64,000 nt of DNA, from the NCBI RefSeq assembly GCF_019802085.1, contig NZ_JAHVHV010000006.1, positions 124,001-188,000 of the forward strand. Reading direction: 5' to 3'. Numbering within the stretch: the first letter of the stretch is position 1; each line of letters opens with the position of its first letter. Under the pieces are notes generated by a model. It did not search any database, was not told the origin of the DNA, and saw nothing but the letters and a program-made list of their open reading frames with translations. Below are positions 42,331 through 51,750 of this stretch, piece by piece. This stretch comes from Ferrimonas balearica. GTDB lineage: Bacteria > Pseudomonadota > Gammaproteobacteria > Enterobacterales > Shewanellaceae. Both the position numbers and the translations under genes were made by a program.

Positions 42331-44031
42331 ATGAGAACCCTGATCGCCACCCTGGTTTCCCTGGCCCTGACCGCCCCCGCACTGGCGGCGGATCCCGCCG
42401 AACAGGAAGCCCTGAAACAGCGCCTCGATGACCTCAACGAGGAGCTTGAATACCTCTCCGAGCGGCTGGACAAGGCCGAGCGCCACACCGCCACCGATCG
42501 CATCCAGTTTACCGGTGACTTCCGGGTGCGGGCCCACACCCTGCACTACCAGGACGTCACCTGGAATCCGGCCATGCTGGTGGACTTCAATGACTTCGGC
42601 GCCAAGGCGATGTCCGGTCAGCTTGGGGACCCCAATGACCCGGCCTCCCCGTTGGGGGCCATGATGGCCGCCAACCCCGGCCTGGCCCAGGCCTTTATGA
42701 GCGGCCAGCTGCAGGGCGTGATGCCCATGGTGCTGGCGCCCAAGCAAACCTACGACGTCAACAACGACGTACTCTACAACACCCGACTGCGCCTGAACCT
42801 CAAGGCCCAGGTGTGGGACAACGTCAGCTTCGCCGGCCGCCTCACCATGTACAAGAACTGGGGCGACTCCACCGGCGTGCAGGTGTTCGACTCCTGGCGC
42901 AGCTTCACCATGGACGGCACCAACAGCGGCAACACCAGCGGCGACTGGCTGCGGGTGGAGCGGGCCTACTTCGACTGGAAGGACATCGCCGACAGCAACT
43001 TCTACCTCTCCATCGGCCGTCGCCCCTCCACCTACGGGCCGCCGACCCAGTACCGGGAGAACGAGCTGCGCGGCGGCACCCCCTCCGGCCACCTGGTGAA
43101 CTTCAACTTCGACGGCGCCACCCTGGGCTACAAACTGGGTGAGATCACCGGCGTCGATGGCCAGGTGCTGCGCTTCTGCTACGGCCAGGGCTTCGAGTCC
43201 CAGTGGGGCAACGGCGAGATGTACGGCGACATCGTCACCAAGGACACCCACCTGGGCGGCTTCAACTTTGATGCGCTGAACGACGGCACCCACTTCCTGC
43301 AGTTCACCCTGTTTGGTGCCAAGGACGTCAACGACGGCTTCAAGGGGCTGATGGCCTTCCCCACTCAGCTGGCGGGGATCTTCGCCCCCACCATGTACCA
43401 GGACATGCAGAAGTTTGATGACTTCAACTTCGTCACCCGGGTGCAGCCCTCCAACGTCATCGGCGACATGTACCTGGGCGGCGTGGGTTACGCCTACGAA
43501 GGGGACAGCGGCTGGGTGGGCTTCGCCTCCCTGGGCTGGACCCGCACCGAGTCCAACGGCAACGCCGGCCTGTTTGGCGGCATGCTGGCGGACGCCCGCT
43601 TCGAGGCGGCGCTCAACGCCGATGGCACCGAGCTCCTGATGGTGCCGGCCGGCGGCCAGGACGCGGGTGATCACGACGGCTACGGCGTCTACGCGGGGAT
43701 CCAGATCCCGGTCCCGGGCGGCAAGTTCGGCCTGGAGTACAACTACGGCTCCGAATACTGGACCCCCTTCACCCAGGCCCAGGACGATCCCATCGGCAGC
43801 AAGCTGGCCACCCGTGGCCACGTGGGCGAGGCCTACTACATCTTCGACATCAATCCGAAGATGTTCATCAAGCTGGCCGGCCTCTACTACGACTACGAGT
43901 ACAGCGGCAGCGGCACTCCGGTGGGCGCCCCCCAGAAGGTGGACGACATCCTGGCCGGCACCGCCTACTCCATGCTGCCGGTGATCGACACCGCCTACGA
44001 CATCAACGCCACCCTGGCCCTGAAATTCTGA
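42331..44031 (+). CDS. DUF3373 outer-membrane protein
   Basis: The 566-residue protein has a signal peptide (1-19), then a coiled-coil (LKQRLDDLNEELEYLSERLDKAE, about 25-50) and a long beta-barrel-like chain with many aromatic strands, ending in TLALKF. It resembles DUF3373 proteins, which are found beside multiheme cytochromes. The barrel could let electrons or substrate pass the outer membrane. No heme motif is present. It lies between the two cytochrome genes on the same transcript. Confidence 0.82.
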   Translation: MRTLIATLVSLALTAPALAADPAEQEALKQRLDDLNEELEYLSERLDKAERHTATDRIQFTGDFRVRAHTLHYQDVTWNPAMLVDFNDFGAKAMSGQLGDPNDPASPLGAMMAANPGLAQAFMSGQLQGVMPMVLAPKQTYDVNNDVLYNTRLRLNLKAQVWDNVSFAGRLTMYKNWGDSTGVQVFDSWRSFTMDGTNSGNTSGDWLRVERAYFDWKDIADSNFYLSIGRRPSTYGPPTQYRENELRGGTPSGHLVNFNFDGATLGYKLGEITGVDGQVLRFCYGQGFESQWGNGEMYGDIVTKDTHLGGFNFDALNDGTHFLQFTLFGAKDVNDGFKGLMAFPTQLAGIFAPTMYQDMQKFDDFNFVTRVQPSNVIGDMYLGGVGYAYEGDSGWVGFASLGWTRTESNGNAGLFGGMLADARFEAALNADGTELLMVPAGGQDAGDHDGYGVYAGIQIPVPGGKFGLEYNYGSEYWTPFTQAQDDPIGSKLATRGHVGEAYYIFDINPKMFIKLAGLYYDYEYSGSGTPVGAPQKVDDILAGTAYSMLPVIDTAYDINATLALKF

Positions 44032-44074
44032 CGCCGACGCGCCCGGGTTCGTCCCGGGCGCCTTAGGAGGACCT

Positions 44075-45457
44075 ATGAAACGGATCTTACTCCCCCTGAT
44101 GCTCGGCCTGCTGGCCGGGCCGGCGTGGGCGGCCAACCCCCACGCCGAGTTCATCGAGGGGCCCATCACCAGCGGACCCGAGGCCACCGCCCAGTGCCTG
44201 ACCTGCCACGAAGAGCACGCCGAGGACTTCATCAAAAGCTCCCACTGGACCTGGTCACTGGAGCAACAGCTGCCCGGCCGCACCGTGGACCGCGGCAAGC
44301 GCAACACCCTCAACAACTTCTGCACCGCCATCAGCGGCAACGAGCCCCGCTGCACCAGTTGCCACGCTGGCTACGGCTGGGAGGACAACAGCTTTGACTT
44401 CGCCGACATCGGCCAGGTGGACTGCCTGATCTGCCACGACACCACCGGCACCTACGTGAAGGACCCGGCCGGTGCCGGCGCCCCCCTGGCCAAGGTCAAC
44501 CTGCTGCGGGTGGCGCAGAACGTCGGTGCCCCGGTGCGGGACAACTGCGGCAGCTGCCACTTCTACGGCGGCGGCGGTGACGGCGTGAAACACGGCGACC
44601 TGGACTCCAGCATGGGCTACCCGGACCGGCAGACCGACGTACACATGGACGTCGACGGCCTGGACTTCCAGTGCCAGGCCTGCCACGACGCGCCCAAGCA
44701 CCAGATCGCCGGCCAGGCGATGGGGGTTTCCCCCGGCGGACAGAACCACTTCGGCTGCGAAAGCTGCCACGAGGCCGCGCCCCACGACGACGCCAAGCTG
44801 GACCGGCACGTCGCCTCCGTAGCTTGCCAGACCTGCCACATTCCGCACTTCGCCAAGAACGAGCCCACCAAGATGGAGTGGGACTGGTCCACCGCCGGTC
44901 AGGACCGGGAAGAGACCCTGGATGAGCACGGCCGCAAAGCCTACCAGCGCAAGAAGGGTGACTTTGTCTGGGACACCATGGTGGTGCCGGAATACGCCTG
45001 GTACAACGGCCACGGTGACGCCTACGTCATCGGCGACAAGATGAACCCGGAGCAGATCACCAAGCTGGCCTTCCCCCTGGGGGACATCCAGGATCCGGCC
45101 GCCAAGATCTACCCCTTCAAGGTGCACCGGGGCCAGCAGATCTACGACGCCGGCCACAACATCTTCGTCACCGCCAAGGTGTGGGGCGAAGAGGGCTACT
45201 GGAAAACCTTCGACTGGGATCAGGCCGCCCGACTGGGCATGGCCGCCAACCCGGAACTGCAAAAGATGGGGCTGAGCTACAGCGGGAAATACGGCTTCGC
45301 TCCCACCGAAATGTGGTGGCGCATCAACCACATGGTGGCCCCCAAAGAGGACGCCCTGGGCTGCATGGACTGCCACGGCAAGGGCACTCGAATGGACTGG
45401 GACGCCCTGGGCTATCCCGGTGATCCAATGAAGAAAGGCGGCAGACAGACCGACTAA
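44075..45457 (+). CDS. otr: Octaheme c-type cytochrome, tetrathionate reductase family
   Basis: The 460-residue exported cytochrome has a 19-residue signal peptide and eight CxxCH motifs (C41, C93, C117, C158, C200, C228, C251, C430). K172 in GDGVKHGDL is the likely lysine ligand of the active-site heme; after signal removal it is residue 153, as reported for the Shewanella enzyme. Family members reduce tetrathionate and can also reduce nitrite or hydroxylamine. The natural substrate here is not settled. It is the last gene of the FNR-controlled operon with DUF3373 and a monoheme cytochrome. Confidence 0.93.
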   Translation: MKRILLPLMLGLLAGPAWAANPHAEFIEGPITSGPEATAQCLTCHEEHAEDFIKSSHWTWSLEQQLPGRTVDRGKRNTLNNFCTAISGNEPRCTSCHAGYGWEDNSFDFADIGQVDCLICHDTTGTYVKDPAGAGAPLAKVNLLRVAQNVGAPVRDNCGSCHFYGGGGDGVKHGDLDSSMGYPDRQTDVHMDVDGLDFQCQACHDAPKHQIAGQAMGVSPGGQNHFGCESCHEAAPHDDAKLDRHVASVACQTCHIPHFAKNEPTKMEWDWSTAGQDREETLDEHGRKAYQRKKGDFVWDTMVVPEYAWYNGHGDAYVIGDKMNPEQITKLAFPLGDIQDPAAKIYPFKVHRGQQIYDAGHNIFVTAKVWGEEGYWKTFDWDQAARLGMAANPELQKMGLSYSGKYGFAPTEMWWRINHMVAPKEDALGCMDCHGKGTRMDWDALGYPGDPMKKGGRQTD

Positions 45458-45487
45458 GGGGTCTCCCACCCCTCCCTGCAGGTGATT

Positions 45488-45513
45488 GGGATGGCGAAAG
45501 CCATCCCTTTTTT
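45488..45513 (+). terminator. Terminator after the octaheme cytochrome operon
   Basis: GGGATGGC-GAAA-GCCATCCC is followed by a T-run. Confidence 0.93.
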
Positions 45514-45949
45514 ATGCCCAGAACCCACCAAAGATAAGCGGCTTGGGGCGCAATTTTCTATCTGACGCGCTTGACAGCCCGGTGGCCATCGGCAGGTCGA
45601 AAAATCTTCACCGATGCCCTTGCAGGCCGCCCCAGATGGACTAGTTTGTTAAATTGCCGAGCCCAATAGGCTCATAAAATACATGGTCTTTGGGCCGTGG
45701 CGTTAGTCATTGCCCTGCATAGAGTTGTACTCGAGTTCGCGGTTGCCTGCGGAGGTTTCTATGCGTATCCCTACTCGCCCCCTGCCCATTCGTTTAAGGG
45801 CCCTGGCGATCGCCCGCCCCAGCGGGCCCTGATCGCCCTCACTCACCCGCTTTACCGACGCTGGCACAGCTGTTCAGCGCCGGGGTGTTTTTCGGGTCGG
45901 TCCTGACCGCTCCGAGAGACGGTTGTACCCCTCTGCTGGGAATGCCCCT
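45514..45949. other. Leader region before the repeat-protein gene
   Basis: This 436-base stretch must contain the promoter of the repeat-protein gene. It also holds a small frame with a strong ribosome site at 45761 (see separate entry). I see no other coding sequence and no terminator between this frame and the gene. Confidence 0.5.
45761..45832 (+). CDS. Possible leader peptide
   Basis: The 23-residue frame, MRIPTRPLPIRLRALAIARP plus three residues, has five arginines and five prolines and is preceded by GGAGG at 45751-45755, six bases from the ATG. It lies 117 bases upstream of the repeat-protein start. It could regulate that gene through translation, or be chance. Confidence is low. Confidence 0.35.
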   Translation: MRIPTRPLPIRLRALAIARPSGP

Positions 45950-48514
45950 ATGAAAATCACACCTTCAGTCTCGCGCCTGACGCCCCTGTCGGCGTTAGTG
46001 GCCACGCTGGCCCTCGGCTACACCAGCGCCGTTCAGGCGGTGCCCGAGGCCAGCAATCCGGTCTGGAACGATCCGGCCAACACGGCGGACTCCTGCATGG
46101 CCGATGCCTACATAGAAACCGGCGGTAAAGGGCTCAAAGACCGCGTCGGTCAGGTGATCAACTGTACCGCGGAAGACGTGGAGATCGCCGAGGTCACCGT
46201 CACCGCGGTGGACGGCGAAGGCCCCGACAGCAGCGGCAACTTCACCTGCACCCTGGGGGACACCATCGAGGTGACCGCCGACCTTCGCGTGCGCACCAAC
46301 GCCGCGGAGCGTTACGACACCACCTTCTTCGTCTCCCGCAATCTCAACTCGCCCCAGGTGGTGCAGCAGGACGATCAGGCCTGCAGCATCCTGGTGCCCA
46401 AGAACAACTTTATGGCCACCGGCAACGCCCAGATGCTGGACGCCGACGTCTGTGGCGACATCGCCAAGGCGGGCCTGACAGACGACGAATACACCCTGGT
46501 GAGCGCCGTGTTCACCATGACCTGTACCGCACCGGCGGGCAGCGACGAAGTGGAGTTCAACTACTGCGCCGCCTGGGACGTGCAGGAGGACAACAACTGC
46601 GCCGTCACCGGGGCCGCACCGGGCCAGGAGCCCAGTTCCAAGGCCAAGTGCAACTGCGACATCCTGCCGCTGGGGATCTTTATCGAACCGGATCCCGCCG
46701 GCATCACCAAAACTCTGGTGGGCTCCAACACCAGCGCCGAGCCCAACGGCACCTACGAATACAAGGTCACCATCACCCGTGGCAGCACTGACGCCGATCT
46801 GGTGATTACCGACATCGACGATCTCTACCGTTCGGTGGCCGACGACACCACCCCCAGGGTGAACACCAGTGACGCCCCGGTGGTGTTCGACCTGGACAGC
46901 ACCAACACTGACACCACCACCCCGGATGGCAAGCTGACCCTGCTCGGCGCCGACAACGAGTGTTACGACACCCTGCCGGTGACCCTGACCGCGGGCAGCC
47001 CGATGTTCATGTGTAATTTCAAGGTGCGGATCAACGACGAGGATCTGCCGGACGCCGACGATCCCACCGACGAGGTCATGGCCCCGCCGGCCGGCATCGA
47101 GGTGTACCAGAACTTCATCCGCATCAGCTCCGAGGACATCAACGGCGACCCGGTTGGCGACGACACCTGTGACGTCACCGACAACGACCTCACCAACGAC
47201 ATGGGCAACTGCTCCGGCGTGATCTCGGTCAACCTGACCAACGTCGATCCGGCGGTATCCATCACCAAGGCGCCGGTAGCCGGCCCCGGTCTTCGGGACG
47301 TTGGCGGTGCCTGGTTCGTGGATAACCAGGGCCTGGTGACTTATGAGATCACCATCACCAACAACAGCACCGTGGACGCCCTGACGCTGTTGACGCTCAC
47401 CGACACCTCGGTGGCCAACCTGCTGAACGACGACAGCGGCACCCCGGCCTGCGACACTGCGCCGATCTCCCTGGCCGCCAATGGGGGTAACTTTACCTGT
47501 CGCTACATCGTGGACGTGACCCTGGCCCAGGGGGCCAACTACGTGAACACCGTGGCCGTCACCGGTAAGGACAATGAGAACCGTCGGGCCAGCAACACCG
47601 CCTCGGTCACCATCACCCGCGCCACACCGCAGATCGTGCTGGCCAAAGAGGTGGCTCAGTCGGTCAACGTCTCCACGCCCTCCCCGGCGCTCAACTCCAG
47701 CCTGTTTATGGACTCGGTCACCATCAATGAGCCGGGCGGCGCCAATAATCCGGTGGTGTACCGCTTCACCATCACCAACGCCAACACCACCACCATGGAG
47801 GATCTCAGCGTCACCAGCCTGGTGGACGACACCCTGTTTGGCAGCTTGCGCGCCCTGAAGGCCAGCTCCCAACGGGCCGACGAGTGCAGCTTCCCGCAGA
47901 CGGTGTCCGTGGGCACACCCTACGTCTGCACCTACGTGGCCGAAGTGGAGGGCAACGCCACCAACGTGGCAGCAACTGCCTACGACGACACCCAGCTGGT
48001 GAACACCGCCTACGTCAACGCCACCAGCACCAGCGGTGCGATGATCCAGTCCAACACCGACATGGCCACGGTTCTGTTCCAGGATGTACCGCCCAGCATG
48101 GACAGCGAGTTTGGCCTGCTCGGCACCGTCTTCCTCCGGGTGACCAACACCACCTTTGAGGACATCTACCTGAGCAACCTGGAGGTCCTGGACACCGAAG
48201 TGGTGGATGGCGCCAACAGCTCCACCGGCGGCTTCATGATCCAGAACGAGGGGGGCACCCTGGGCACCACCGCCGTGCTGGCCTGTCCGGAGCCCATCGC
48301 TCCGAACAACTACACCGGTGTGAAAACCCTGACCCCGGGCGAGTCCTTCACCTGCGCCTTCTCGGTGCGGCTCTCCGGCTTTACCGCCGAGGACTTTGCC
48401 GACTTCACCGCAGCGGTCACCTCCGGCGATGCCGTGCTGATCCAGTTCGTGGATGAAGAGGGCAGCCCGGCCAACGCCGATGCCGAGGTTCAGGTCACCT
48501 CCGATCTGCCCTGA
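45950..48514 (+). CDS. Exported DUF11-type repeat protein
   Basis: The 854-residue protein has a signal peptide (1-30, ending SAVQA) and a mature chain very acidic and rich in Asp, Thr and Asn, with several cysteines. Four repeats resembling DUF11 or related Ig-like domains are visible: GTYEYKVTITRGSTDADLVI, VTYEITITNNSTVDALTLL, PVVYRFTITNANTTTMEDLS and TVFLRVTNTTFEDIYLSNLE. No sorting signal is seen at the C-terminus. It is probably secreted or on the surface. A terminator follows, then the CHAT operon. Confidence 0.82.
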   Translation: MKITPSVSRLTPLSALVATLALGYTSAVQAVPEASNPVWNDPANTADSCMADAYIETGGKGLKDRVGQVINCTAEDVEIAEVTVTAVDGEGPDSSGNFTCTLGDTIEVTADLRVRTNAAERYDTTFFVSRNLNSPQVVQQDDQACSILVPKNNFMATGNAQMLDADVCGDIAKAGLTDDEYTLVSAVFTMTCTAPAGSDEVEFNYCAAWDVQEDNNCAVTGAAPGQEPSSKAKCNCDILPLGIFIEPDPAGITKTLVGSNTSAEPNGTYEYKVTITRGSTDADLVITDIDDLYRSVADDTTPRVNTSDAPVVFDLDSTNTDTTTPDGKLTLLGADNECYDTLPVTLTAGSPMFMCNFKVRINDEDLPDADDPTDEVMAPPAGIEVYQNFIRISSEDINGDPVGDDTCDVTDNDLTNDMGNCSGVISVNLTNVDPAVSITKAPVAGPGLRDVGGAWFVDNQGLVTYEITITNNSTVDALTLLTLTDTSVANLLNDDSGTPACDTAPISLAANGGNFTCRYIVDVTLAQGANYVNTVAVTGKDNENRRASNTASVTITRATPQIVLAKEVAQSVNVSTPSPALNSSLFMDSVTINEPGGANNPVVYRFTITNANTTTMEDLSVTSLVDDTLFGSLRALKASSQRADECSFPQTVSVGTPYVCTYVAEVEGNATNVAATAYDDTQLVNTAYVNATSTSGAMIQSNTDMATVLFQDVPPSMDSEFGLLGTVFLRVTNTTFEDIYLSNLEVLDTEVVDGANSSTGGFMIQNEGGTLGTTAVLACPEPIAPNNYTGVKTLTPGESFTCAFSVRLSGFTAEDFADFTAAVTSGDAVLIQFVDEEGSPANADAEVQVTSDLP

Positions 48515-48529
48515 ATCGCAGTGATACCC

Positions 48530-48559
48530 AAAGCCGGCCCCGAGGGGCCGGCTTTTTTT
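48530..48559 (+). terminator. Terminator after the repeat-protein gene
   Basis: AAAGCCGGCCCC-GA-GGGGCCGGCTTT is followed by a T-run. Confidence 0.93.
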
Positions 48560-48640
48560 CGGGTGAACAGAAGTTGACCACTTCCACCACTGAGTTAATC
48601 TGGTTCAAAACGTCATGGAAGACTGAGGGTTTTCAATCTC

Positions 48641-49204
48641 ATGAGACCACTTCGCCCCGCCTTGCTGGCGGCCCTGCTGCTCGGCGGATGCGCCGGTGTG
48701 CCCCTGACCTACCACTCCAGTGGCCTGATGGCCCCCCTGCCCCACGATGGCCCCGGCCTGCCCCTGTGTGCCCTCGACGTTACCCTGAGCGATCCGGACC
48801 TGACCGCGGATCCTGTTCACGGTGCTCTGGAAGCGGAGATGGGGCGTCAGGTCACCCGCTTCATTCAGGGGGACGGCCGATTCACGCTGGATCCCGGCCC
48901 CAATTGCCAGGGCACTTCGGTGTCCATGGCGTTCACCGACATCAGCGACACCGGCCAGTTCGAGATCTACAGCGAGGGGATGCCCATGACCCTGACCGCC
49001 GTGGCCGAGGTGACCTACTGGCGCCAGAGCCAGTCGCCGGCCACCGCCCGAAGCTTCACCCACTCCAGCGTGATGACCGTCCAGCCCGAGATTGGCAACT
49101 CCATGGAGGGGCCCAACCTGCTGTTCATCAACAGCGTCCGCAACAAGACCCGGCTGATGGAAGGGGTCCTGACCGAACTGCAAGCCCGTCTGGAGGCCCC
49201 ATGA
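48641..49204 (+). CDS. Lipoprotein preceding the CHAT protease
   Basis: The 187-residue precursor has a lipoprotein signal (lipobox GGC at residue 17, MRPLRPALLAALLLGGCAG). The mature domain is mixed alpha and beta with no family I recognise (SMAFTDISDTGQFEIYSEGMPMTL). Its stop overlaps the CHAT gene start by 4 bases, so they are coupled. It may be an envelope partner or substrate of the protease. Confidence 0.78.
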   Translation: MRPLRPALLAALLLGGCAGVPLTYHSSGLMAPLPHDGPGLPLCALDVTLSDPDLTADPVHGALEAEMGRQVTRFIQGDGRFTLDPGPNCQGTSVSMAFTDISDTGQFEIYSEGMPMTLTAVAEVTYWRQSQSPATARSFTHSSVMTVQPEIGNSMEGPNLLFINSVRNKTRLMEGVLTELQARLEAP

Positions 49205-51750
49205 CCCTGCGCCCACTGCTGCTGACCGCCCTGCTGGTGCCCTTGAGTCTGGGCGCCCGTGAGATCCCGCCGGTGACCGGCAACACCGGCCCCCAGGGCA
49301 GCGCCCGGGCCATTGGCCTGTACGAGCTGGGCCGCTATCAGGAGGTGATCGACGGTTACTCCCCCTACGATCTGTCGGATCAGCCCCTGCGCCTGAACGC
49401 CTACTGCTCCTCGTTGCTGGCCACCAACCGTTATCGCCAGTTCTTCGACTGCATCGCCATCTGGGACAGTGCCGGTTTTGTCACCACTCCCGGGGTCTCC
49501 ATGGGCGATAAGGGCCACTTTCCCGGCACCTTGCACACGCCCCCCACCGAACACAGCGACAGCATGCCCGCCGAGGAGATCGAAGCCCGCAAGCACCGCT
49601 TGCTGGCCCAGGCCTGGTTCGAGATGGGGGATTATGAGCAGGCCCTGGCCGACGCCGAGCGCGCCCTGGCCCTGTACGACATCGACCACCCCCGATGGCA
49701 GCCGGACAGCGAGCGCTACTGGACCCACATCAGCGGCTACGACAGCGCCCGGACCAACGCCGAAAACGCCCTGCCCACCGGCAACGGCAACTCCACCTGG
49801 GTGGGGGACATCCTCTACACCCTCTCCCTGGCGGCGCAAAGCGAGATCCTGCTGGGACGCACCGACACCCTGGACCGGCGCCTGGCTCAGCTCGAGCGGA
49901 TCCACCGGGACGAAGACGGCGACGAGCCCCTCTCCCATTTCTGGCGCACCCGGCAGATCAGCAAAAACCAGGTGCTGTTCGCCGCCGGGCGCTACAGCGA
50001 GGTGATCCCCACCAGCAAAAGCGGAGCGGAGCAGTGGGAAGACGTCTGGGGCGGGATGAAAGTGGCCACCGGCGCCCTGGTGCTGGTGGGCAGTGTGCTC
50101 AGCGGCAACGGCGGCGCCTTCCACTCCGGCACCGCCTTTATGGAGAGCGGCGCCAACGATCTGCAGCGGGAGCTCAGCGCCCAGATGCAGCGGCGTGAGA
50201 CCCTGCAGGCGGCCCGGATCGCCACCGAACGGGGCCAGAGCGAAACGGCCCTGACGCTGCTCGACGGCCTGCTGGCGGACAACACCGACGCCCTGGGGGA
50301 GGAGCTGCTGTGGTACCTGCATCTGCAGCGAGGCCGGGCCTACACCGCACAGGGCCATCACCAGGACGCCCTGGCGGCCTACCGGGCGGCCATCGACATC
50401 GTCGAACAAAGCCGGGGCAATGTCTCCACCGAGGCGCAGAAGCTGGGGTTTGCCAACCGCCGCACCGCGCCCTACCAGGGTGCCGCAGAGGCCCTGCTGG
50501 CCCTGGGCCAGGCCGAGGAGGCGCTGATGATGTCCGAGCGTCTTCGTGCCCGGGCCCTGGTGGACCTGCTGGCGGACAGCCGGCTGCGTCAGCCCCTGGC
50601 CACGGAGACCCTGGCCCTGGATCAGCTGGTGCCGCCCACCCATCCCGACACCGACTCGCCCTTGCCCACCGCCAGTGCCGAACGGGGCCTGAAGCGCAAG
50701 TCCACGGCACAGGCCGCTCCGGCGCTGACCCTGACCCAGAGTCGCCAGGTGGCCTCCCTCAGCCAGGGCGAGATCAGCACCCTGGCGCAGATCCAGGCGG
50801 GACTGGAGGAACACGAAGCCCTGCTGGAGTTTTTGGAGGTGGAGGGGCGCTGGTACGCCTGGAAGGTGGATCGGCACGGCGTCGAGGCCAAAACCCTGGC
50901 CGCCCCCAAGCTGAGCCAAGAGGTCTTCGACTACATGGGTCACCTGCGCCAGCCCCAGGGACCGGCCCCCACTGCCCAGGCCGAGGTCCTCTACCGCCAG
51001 CTGCTGGGGCCTTTCGATCTCAGCCCCTACCGCCATCTCACCCTGGTGCCCGCCGGGGCCCTTAACCAGCTGGCCTTTGCCAGCCTGGTGGACCGGGGCG
51101 AGTACCTGATTGAGCGCCACAGCATCAAGGTGTTGCCCAGCGCCTCGGTGGCCCGTTTCCTGGCCAAAGAGACCCGTCAACAGCGGATGTTGGCCCTGGG
51201 CAACCCCACCCTGGATCTCCCCGGCGCCGAGCAGGAGGTCCGCCAGCTGGGGCAGCTGGGTTACCAGAGCCACAGCCGGCTGCGCCAGGACGCCTCGGAG
51301 ACCTTCCTGAAACAGGCCGCGGGGGGCTTTGATCTCATTCACATCGCCTCCCACGGCGTGTTCGACACCCGCCAGCCGGCGGACTCCAGGCTGCTGCTGG
51401 CCCAGGACGACCACAACGACGGCACCCTGACCCTGGCGGAGATCTACGATCTGCGCCTGGACGCCAACCTGGTGGTGATGTCGGCTTGTGAAACTGGCCT
51501 GGCGCAGGTCACCGAAGGGGAGGAGATCATCGGCCTGACCCGGGGTTTCCTCTACGCCGGCTCCAACAACGTGATGGCCAGCTTGTGGAAGGTGAACGAT
51601 CAGGCCACTCAGGCGTTGATGACCGATTTCTACCAGGGGGCCCGGGACACCCGCTTCAGCGTCGCCCTGCAACAGGCCCAGATCCGCCGTCTCAAGGCCC
51701 AGCCTCACCCCTACTACTGGGCCGCCTTCCAACTCACCGGGGTACAATGA
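49201..51750 (+). CDS. Exported TPR-CHAT protease
   Basis: The 849-residue protein has a signal peptide (1-20, MTLRPLLLTALLVPLSLGAR), TPR-like helices (EEIEARKHRLLAQAWFEMGDYEQALADAERAL and later LHLQRGRAYTAQGHHQDALAAYRAA), and a C-terminal CHAT caspase-like domain. The catalytic pair is H718 in HIASHGVFD and C763 in SACETG. The GLTRGFLYAGSNNVMASLWKV strand is typical. CHAT proteins are caspase-like cysteine proteases. Export is less common for this class. It is coupled to the lipoprotein before it and a phosphatase-like gene after it. Confidence 0.9.
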   Translation: MTLRPLLLTALLVPLSLGAREIPPVTGNTGPQGSARAIGLYELGRYQEVIDGYSPYDLSDQPLRLNAYCSSLLATNRYRQFFDCIAIWDSAGFVTTPGVSMGDKGHFPGTLHTPPTEHSDSMPAEEIEARKHRLLAQAWFEMGDYEQALADAERALALYDIDHPRWQPDSERYWTHISGYDSARTNAENALPTGNGNSTWVGDILYTLSLAAQSEILLGRTDTLDRRLAQLERIHRDEDGDEPLSHFWRTRQISKNQVLFAAGRYSEVIPTSKSGAEQWEDVWGGMKVATGALVLVGSVLSGNGGAFHSGTAFMESGANDLQRELSAQMQRRETLQAARIATERGQSETALTLLDGLLADNTDALGEELLWYLHLQRGRAYTAQGHHQDALAAYRAAIDIVEQSRGNVSTEAQKLGFANRRTAPYQGAAEALLALGQAEEALMMSERLRARALVDLLADSRLRQPLATETLALDQLVPPTHPDTDSPLPTASAERGLKRKSTAQAAPALTLTQSRQVASLSQGEISTLAQIQAGLEEHEALLEFLEVEGRWYAWKVDRHGVEAKTLAAPKLSQEVFDYMGHLRQPQGPAPTAQAEVLYRQLLGPFDLSPYRHLTLVPAGALNQLAFASLVDRGEYLIERHSIKVLPSASVARFLAKETRQQRMLALGNPTLDLPGAEQEVRQLGQLGYQSHSRLRQDASETFLKQAAGGFDLIHIASHGVFDTRQPADSRLLLAQDDHNDGTLTLAEIYDLRLDANLVVMSACETGLAQVTEGEEIIGLTRGFLYAGSNNVMASLWKVNDQATQALMTDFYQGARDTRFSVALQQAQIRRLKAQPHPYYWAAFQLTGVQ

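Noticed and set aside
42331-45457. MtrAB-type extracellular electron conduit
   Set aside because: The cytochrome has eight, not ten, heme motifs and matches the octaheme tetrathionate reductase pattern. The barrel matches DUF3373, not MtrB.
45697-45906. 69-codon frame upstream of the repeat protein
   Set aside because: It has no ribosome site and no recognisable sequence. The short frame at 45761 in another phase has a better signal.
48574-49200. N-terminal extension of the CHAT protease
   Set aside because: It overlaps the lipoprotein gene in another frame. ATG 49201 gives a signal peptide and an ATGA overlap.
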